NCBI RefSeq assembly: GCF_017640745.1
Contig: NZ_JAEPQA010000030.1
Location: 1 to 50,629 of the forward strand
Direction: 5' to 3'
Length of the DNA: 50,629 nucleotides
DNA from: Nisaea sp.
GTDB taxonomy: Bacteria > Pseudomonadota > Alphaproteobacteria > Thalassobaculales > Thalassobaculaceae
The notes under the pieces were generated by a model. It was not told where the DNA came from. It did not search any database and was given only the letters and a program-made list of their open reading frames with translations. A program made the position numbers and the translations under genes. Below, piece after piece: positions 45,433 through 50,629 of the stretch; within the stretch, counting starts at the first letter, position 1, and every line of letters starts with the position of its first letter.

Positions 45433-45537
45433 CCCAGAACATGACGACAATGGTGTAATGCACGCGCGCCCATGGACCCGCTGGCCCCGGCGGATTAACC
45501 TTGTTCCATCCGCACTCACGGGACGCAGGACCGCGCC

Positions 45538-47454
<1,917 letters not shown>

Positions 47455-47456
47455 GT

Positions 47457-47765
47457 TCAATCGAGCAGTTTGCGCCGCTCCTCGAACTCTTTCCCGTCTA
47501 TTTCGCCCTTGGCGAAGCGCTCGCGCAGGATCGCCAGTGCCTTGTCTCCGTCGCCCTTCGGCGCGAAACCGAAGTGGCGCGCGGCGAAGAGCGCGGCGGC
47601 GATCAGGATCACGACGAAAAGCAGCATCATGAACGGACCCATGAACCACCCGCCCATCATCATCGGATGGTAGCCGTAACCGTAGCCGTCGGCCGTGTCC
47701 GCAAGGGCGGGAAACGGCGCCGTGATGACGGCGCTGACAACAAAGAACGGAAAGAGTTTCCTCAT
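47457..47765 (-). CDS. SHOCT domain membrane protein
   Basis: 102 residues: signal peptide or first helix (1-22), a Gly/Tyr/Met-rich stretch, one transmembrane helix (about 40-63) and a C-terminal SHOCT motif (LRERFAKGEIDGKEFEERRKLL). SHOCT domains are short oligomerisation or binding elements; function unknown. It is convergent with ftsH, with only two bases between stop codons. Confidence 0.85.
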   Translation of the reverse strand: MRKLFPFFVVSAVITAPFPALADTADGYGYGYHPMMMGGWFMGPFMMLLFVVILIAAALFAARHFGFAPKGDGDKALAILRERFAKGEIDGKEFEERRKLLD

Positions 47766-47855
47766 CTCTCGGACCTCCGGCTGGAATAGGCGAAGTAAAA
47801 GCCTAAGGGTTCCAGCAGGGGGCAGGTCAAGCCAGGGGGGATCGCATCCGGGACG

Positions 47856-48834
47856 TCAGGAAGCTCTTGCCCGAGACGATGTTCCTGCAGCGTTTTCCAA
47901 GTACTCCACCCGGTTCCGGCCTCGATTCTTTGCCTTGTACAAGGCCTCGTCGGCGCGCTTTATCTGTTCGGATATCTCGATCCCGGAACCTGAGGCATGG
48001 GAAACGCCGATGCTGACAGTGAGGTGCACCGAGCGTCCGTCGGGAAGAACAAAGGCATGCGTCTCGACACCACGGCGAATTCTTTCCGCCGCCGCGATCG
48101 TGCCGTCGCGATCCACGTTCTTCAGCATGGCGATGAACTCTTCGCCGCCCCAGCGGCAGAGGGTATCGACAGATCTCAACCGCTCATGGACGAGAGAGGA
48201 GAAGGACCGCAACACCTCGTCGCCCGCATCGTGGCCATAGCTATCGTTCAAGCGTTTGAAGTGATCGAGGTCCATGAAGAGAAAGGCGATCCCGGTATTG
48301 TACCGTTCCGCACGTGCACGTTCTTCGGCAGCTCCGTCCAGGAAAGCCCGACGGTTGAGCTGACCGGTCAATGGGTCGAGACGGGCCATGTCGGACAGTT
48401 TCTCAACCATTTCCATCCGCCATGAGATGTCGCGCAGGAACGCGGCGAAGATCGCCTTGCCGCCAGCTTTTGCACGCACGATGCATCGCGCCGATGCGTA
48501 TCTCCTCACCGTCTGCGCGACGCCCGACTATCTGCGTCAACCGCTTGCCCATATAGCGGGCGTCTTCGCCGGAGCTCAGGAAATTATGGACCTGGGCAAC
48601 GTGGTCCTTTCTGAAACGGTCCGGCAGAAGAATGTTCAGGTCTTGTCCAAGGAGCTCTTCGGAGGGATAGCCGAACATCTGTTCCATTGCAGGATTGGCG
48701 AATACGATCTTCTGATCCGCATCGATCGCGATGATCGCGTCAGCAGTATGCCTGACGATATCCCGGTAAAAATCATTGTCCAGTTTGGTGGTGGTTTCGC
48801 CAGCGGCCCCGGTCATAGGCAGTCGATCTATCAA
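47856..48834 (-). pseudogene. PAS-GGDEF diguanylate cyclase gene split by a frameshift
   Basis: Read leftward, an N-terminal PAS domain (from 48834: DFYRDIVRHTADAIIAID, FGYPSEELLGQ) ends in RRADGEEIRIGA, then the frame is lost at about 48484. The next frame continues the same protein (IVRAKAGGKAIFAAFLRDISW, then DPLTGQLNRRAFLDG and the catalytic RWGGEEF). Removing one base restores a single PAS-GGDEF protein of about 325 residues, a cyclic-di-GMP synthase. GGEEF and the DLDHFK metal site look intact. It may be a true mutation, or a sequencing error. The GGDEF part could be translated from a GTG at 48509. Confidence 0.8.
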
Positions 48835-48922
48835 TGTGTCCGATTAGCGGATCTTATGTATGGGTATCGGTGAAATTTCCGTTAAATTACACCTAGTTTT
48901 TCAAACAGGCGTGAGGCAAGCG

Positions 48923-49642
48923 ATGAAGAAGGCCATTGTCACCGGACACAGCAAGGGGCTTGGGGCCGGAATCGCGGGCGCGTTGCTGCAGGGCGGATAT
49001 AACGTTCTGGGACTGTCCCGCTCGGCCCTGCCGGGCTTCGAATCCGGGCTTGAGCAGGTCGCGCTCGATCTCGGAGATGCTCAGGCCCTGTCCAACTGGC
49101 TCGAGAGCGGCGAACTCGCGGATTTCCTGGAGCACGCGGAAACCGCGATCCTGGTCAACAATGCCGGCATCGTCGAGCCGATCGCACCGCTCGGACGGCA
49201 GGGTGCCGCTGCGATCGCGAGGGCCGTGACGGTGAATGTCAGTGCGGCGCTGATCCTCGCCGATGCCTTCGTCGCCGCGACGGAGGGGCTGGAGGACCGC
49301 CGGCTGGTGCATATCTCCAGCGGCGCGGGCCGGCATGCCTATACCGGCTGGAGCGTCTATTGCGCGACCAAGGCGGCGCTCGACCATCATGTCCGTGGTG
49401 TCGCCGATGACGGGATCGCGGGGCTGAAGGTCGAAAGCCTTGCGCCGGGTGTCATCGATACGGGGATGCAGGCGACCATTCGGGCGACTTCCGAGGAGGA
49501 TTTCGCGCTGCGCGAGCGCTTCGTCGGTCTGAAGGAGAGCGGTGCGCTGGGCGATCCGGATTCGGTTGGCGCGAGGATCGTGGCGCATGTGACCGGGCCT
49601 AAATTCGGCGCCGAGCTGGTGACCGACATCCGGGAGTTGTGA
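48923..49642 (+). CDS. Short-chain dehydrogenase/reductase
   Basis: 239-residue NAD(P)-dependent Rossmann enzyme. The coenzyme motif is VTGHSKGLG (about residues 6-14), NNAG appears in LVNNAGIVEP, the catalytic Ser is in HISSGAG and Tyr/Lys in YCATK. The start at 48923 gives the normal family N-terminus; the frame is open upstream. Substrate unknown; single gene followed by a type B repeat. Confidence 0.9.
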   Translation: MKKAIVTGHSKGLGAGIAGALLQGGYNVLGLSRSALPGFESGLEQVALDLGDAQALSNWLESGELADFLEHAETAILVNNAGIVEPIAPLGRQGAAAIARAVTVNVSAALILADAFVAATEGLEDRRLVHISSGAGRHAYTGWSVYCATKAALDHHVRGVADDGIAGLKVESLAPGVIDTGMQATIRATSEEDFALRERFVGLKESGALGDPDSVGARIVAHVTGPKFGAELVTDIREL

Positions 49643-49671
49643 GGCCCATTTCCTCCACACTCTGGCAGATC

Positions 49672-49755
49672 CGTCATCCCGGACCCTGATCCGGGACCTT
49701 TCGCAGTATAGAGCTCTGTGTTCGACAAGGTCCCGGCTCTGAGGCCGGGATGACG
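49672..49755. repeat. Palindromic repeat, type B
   Basis: CGTCATCCCGGACCCTGATCC at the left, GAGGCCGGGATGACG at the right, with GTGTTCGACAAGGTCCCGGCTC inside. Clear copy of the family seen at 37151 and 38183. Confidence 0.85.
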
Positions 49756-49838
49756 AAATTGGGAATAAGAGGAGCGGTCACCCACGCGTGACAGAGGGTG
49801 ATTCGGACCCCGATACCGCCACGCTTATCCTTCATCCC

Positions 49839-50618
49839 ATGAAAACCTCGCGACGCAGTCTGCTTGGCGGCCTCGCCGCCCTCGGCAGCACCGGTGCGCT
49901 CGGCCTTGCCGGTCTGGCGCGCTCCACCCGGAGTTCGAGAGCGCAAAGCCGCGCCTCGGGTCCGATCGTGCTCGAACTCTTCACCAGCCAGGGCTGTTCC
50001 TCCTGTCCGCCGGCCGACCGGCTGCTCGGCGAGCTGGCGATGGAACCCGACGTGATCGCGCTCGCCTACCATGTCGACTACTGGAACTATATCGGCTGGG
50101 AGGACCCGTTCTCCTCGAAGGCGATGAGCAAGCGCCAGCACCGCTACGGTCAGGCGATGCGGCTCTCCAGCATCTACACTCCGCAACTCGTGATTGACGG
50201 CGAGGTCGATGTCGTCGGCTCGCGCCGCGGACAGGTGTTGGCGGAGCTGGAAAAGCGCCGCAATGCGGGGCCCGGGACGGACGTCGCTGTCACCCTGGAG
50301 CGGGACGGGGCGGGCTTCATTCTGACCCTGGCGCCGCGCGGCAAGGGCGATATGGCGGGAGCCGATCTGCTCCTGGTCGGCTCGGACGAGCGGCATGTGA
50401 CCGAAGTTCCCCGCGGCGAAAACCGCGGGCGTACGCTCGTGGATTTCGCTGTCGTCCGGTTCTACGCGCCGCTCGGGACCTGGGACGGCACAGCCACGCA
50501 GTTCCGGATCCCGGGGACGGCGGTGAAAGTGCCTTCTGACAGGCTTTCCGTTCTTGTGCAGGCCGCGGGGCAGGGACGGATCTATGGTGCGGGCACGCTC
50601 GATCTGCGGGCCGTTTAG
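49839..50618 (+). CDS. DUF1223 thioredoxin-like exported protein
   Basis: 259 residues. The N-terminus has a twin-arginine motif (TSRRSLLGG, residues 3-11) and a hydrophobic region to about 27, so Tat export is likely. The DUF1223 domain opens VLELFTSQGCSSCPPAD with a CSSC pair (C53, C56), continues YHVDYWNYIGWEDPF, and has RQHRYGQAMR and YTPQLVIDG. A GTG at 49788 would add 17 residues before the Tat motif; 49839 is preferred although its ribosome site is weak. DUF1223 genes often lie near acnA in alphaproteobacteria; here they are 21 kb apart. Confidence 0.88.
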   Translation: MKTSRRSLLGGLAALGSTGALGLAGLARSTRSSRAQSRASGPIVLELFTSQGCSSCPPADRLLGELAMEPDVIALAYHVDYWNYIGWEDPFSSKAMSKRQHRYGQAMRLSSIYTPQLVIDGEVDVVGSRRGQVLAELEKRRNAGPGTDVAVTLERDGAGFILTLAPRGKGDMAGADLLLVGSDERHVTEVPRGENRGRTLVDFAVVRFYAPLGTWDGTATQFRIPGTAVKVPSDRLSVLVQAAGQGRIYGAGTLDLRAV

Positions 50619-50629
50619 AGCCCTCTTGC

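Overview
The window reads as chromosomal DNA of a high-GC, probably marine or environmental, alphaproteobacterium, most likely of the Rhodospirillales type. This is inferred from the gene content (folD next to a DUF167 gene and yggT, an AcnA-type aconitase, TRAP and branched-chain-amino-acid-type transporters, a mitochondrial-type SQR) and from codon use. No taxonomic search could be run. About 45 protein genes, one tRNA gene and many short palindromic repeats can be supported.

Layout. 1-2263: housekeeping genes (start of a membrane protein, DUF3253, folD, DUF167, yggT) and tRNA-Ala(CGC). 2384-9209: a leftward catabolic/transport set made of an amidohydrolase-fold protein without its metal ligands, an NDP-forming acyl-CoA ligase and a complete TRAP transporter. 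9463-16731: mixed genes (carbamate kinase, methyltransferase, a short-chain dehydrogenase without a normal start codon, PilZ protein, glutathione peroxidase, EamA transporter, enolase-superfamily enzyme, lipoprotein). 16823-25266: a leftward seven-gene operon in which a HAAT-type ABC transporter is framed by two acyl-CoA ligase-type genes, one of them without the usual P-loop. 25716-31528: acnA, a multidomain hybrid sensor kinase and a tiny basic protein, with two strong terminators. 31600-38443: adenine deaminase, an AT-rich OLD-type ATPase/TOPRIM nuclease that looks transferred, a luciferase-like monooxygenase and a GST, with clusters of two families of about 83-bp palindromic repeats and a duplicated leader. 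38444-39712: an MFS transporter with an unusual start.

39741-45339 is the most coherent module and the best candidate for an under-described system. It encodes a Blh-type persulfide dioxygenase, a DUF442-sulfide:quinone oxidoreductase fusion, a SulP transporter, a Crp/Fnr regulator with two cysteines in its sensor domain, and a small DUF2892 membrane protein. The same palindrome, GGTGAC-N3-GTCACC, lies in front of the first gene and in front of the DUF2892 gene, so the regulator probably controls both promoters. Sulfide would be oxidised to persulfide by the SQR, persulfide to sulfite by the dioxygenase, and the sulfur oxyanion moved by SulP.

45538-50618: an FtsH paralogue, a SHOCT-domain protein, a PAS-GGDEF gene broken by a one-base frameshift, a short-chain dehydrogenase and a Tat-exported DUF1223 protein.
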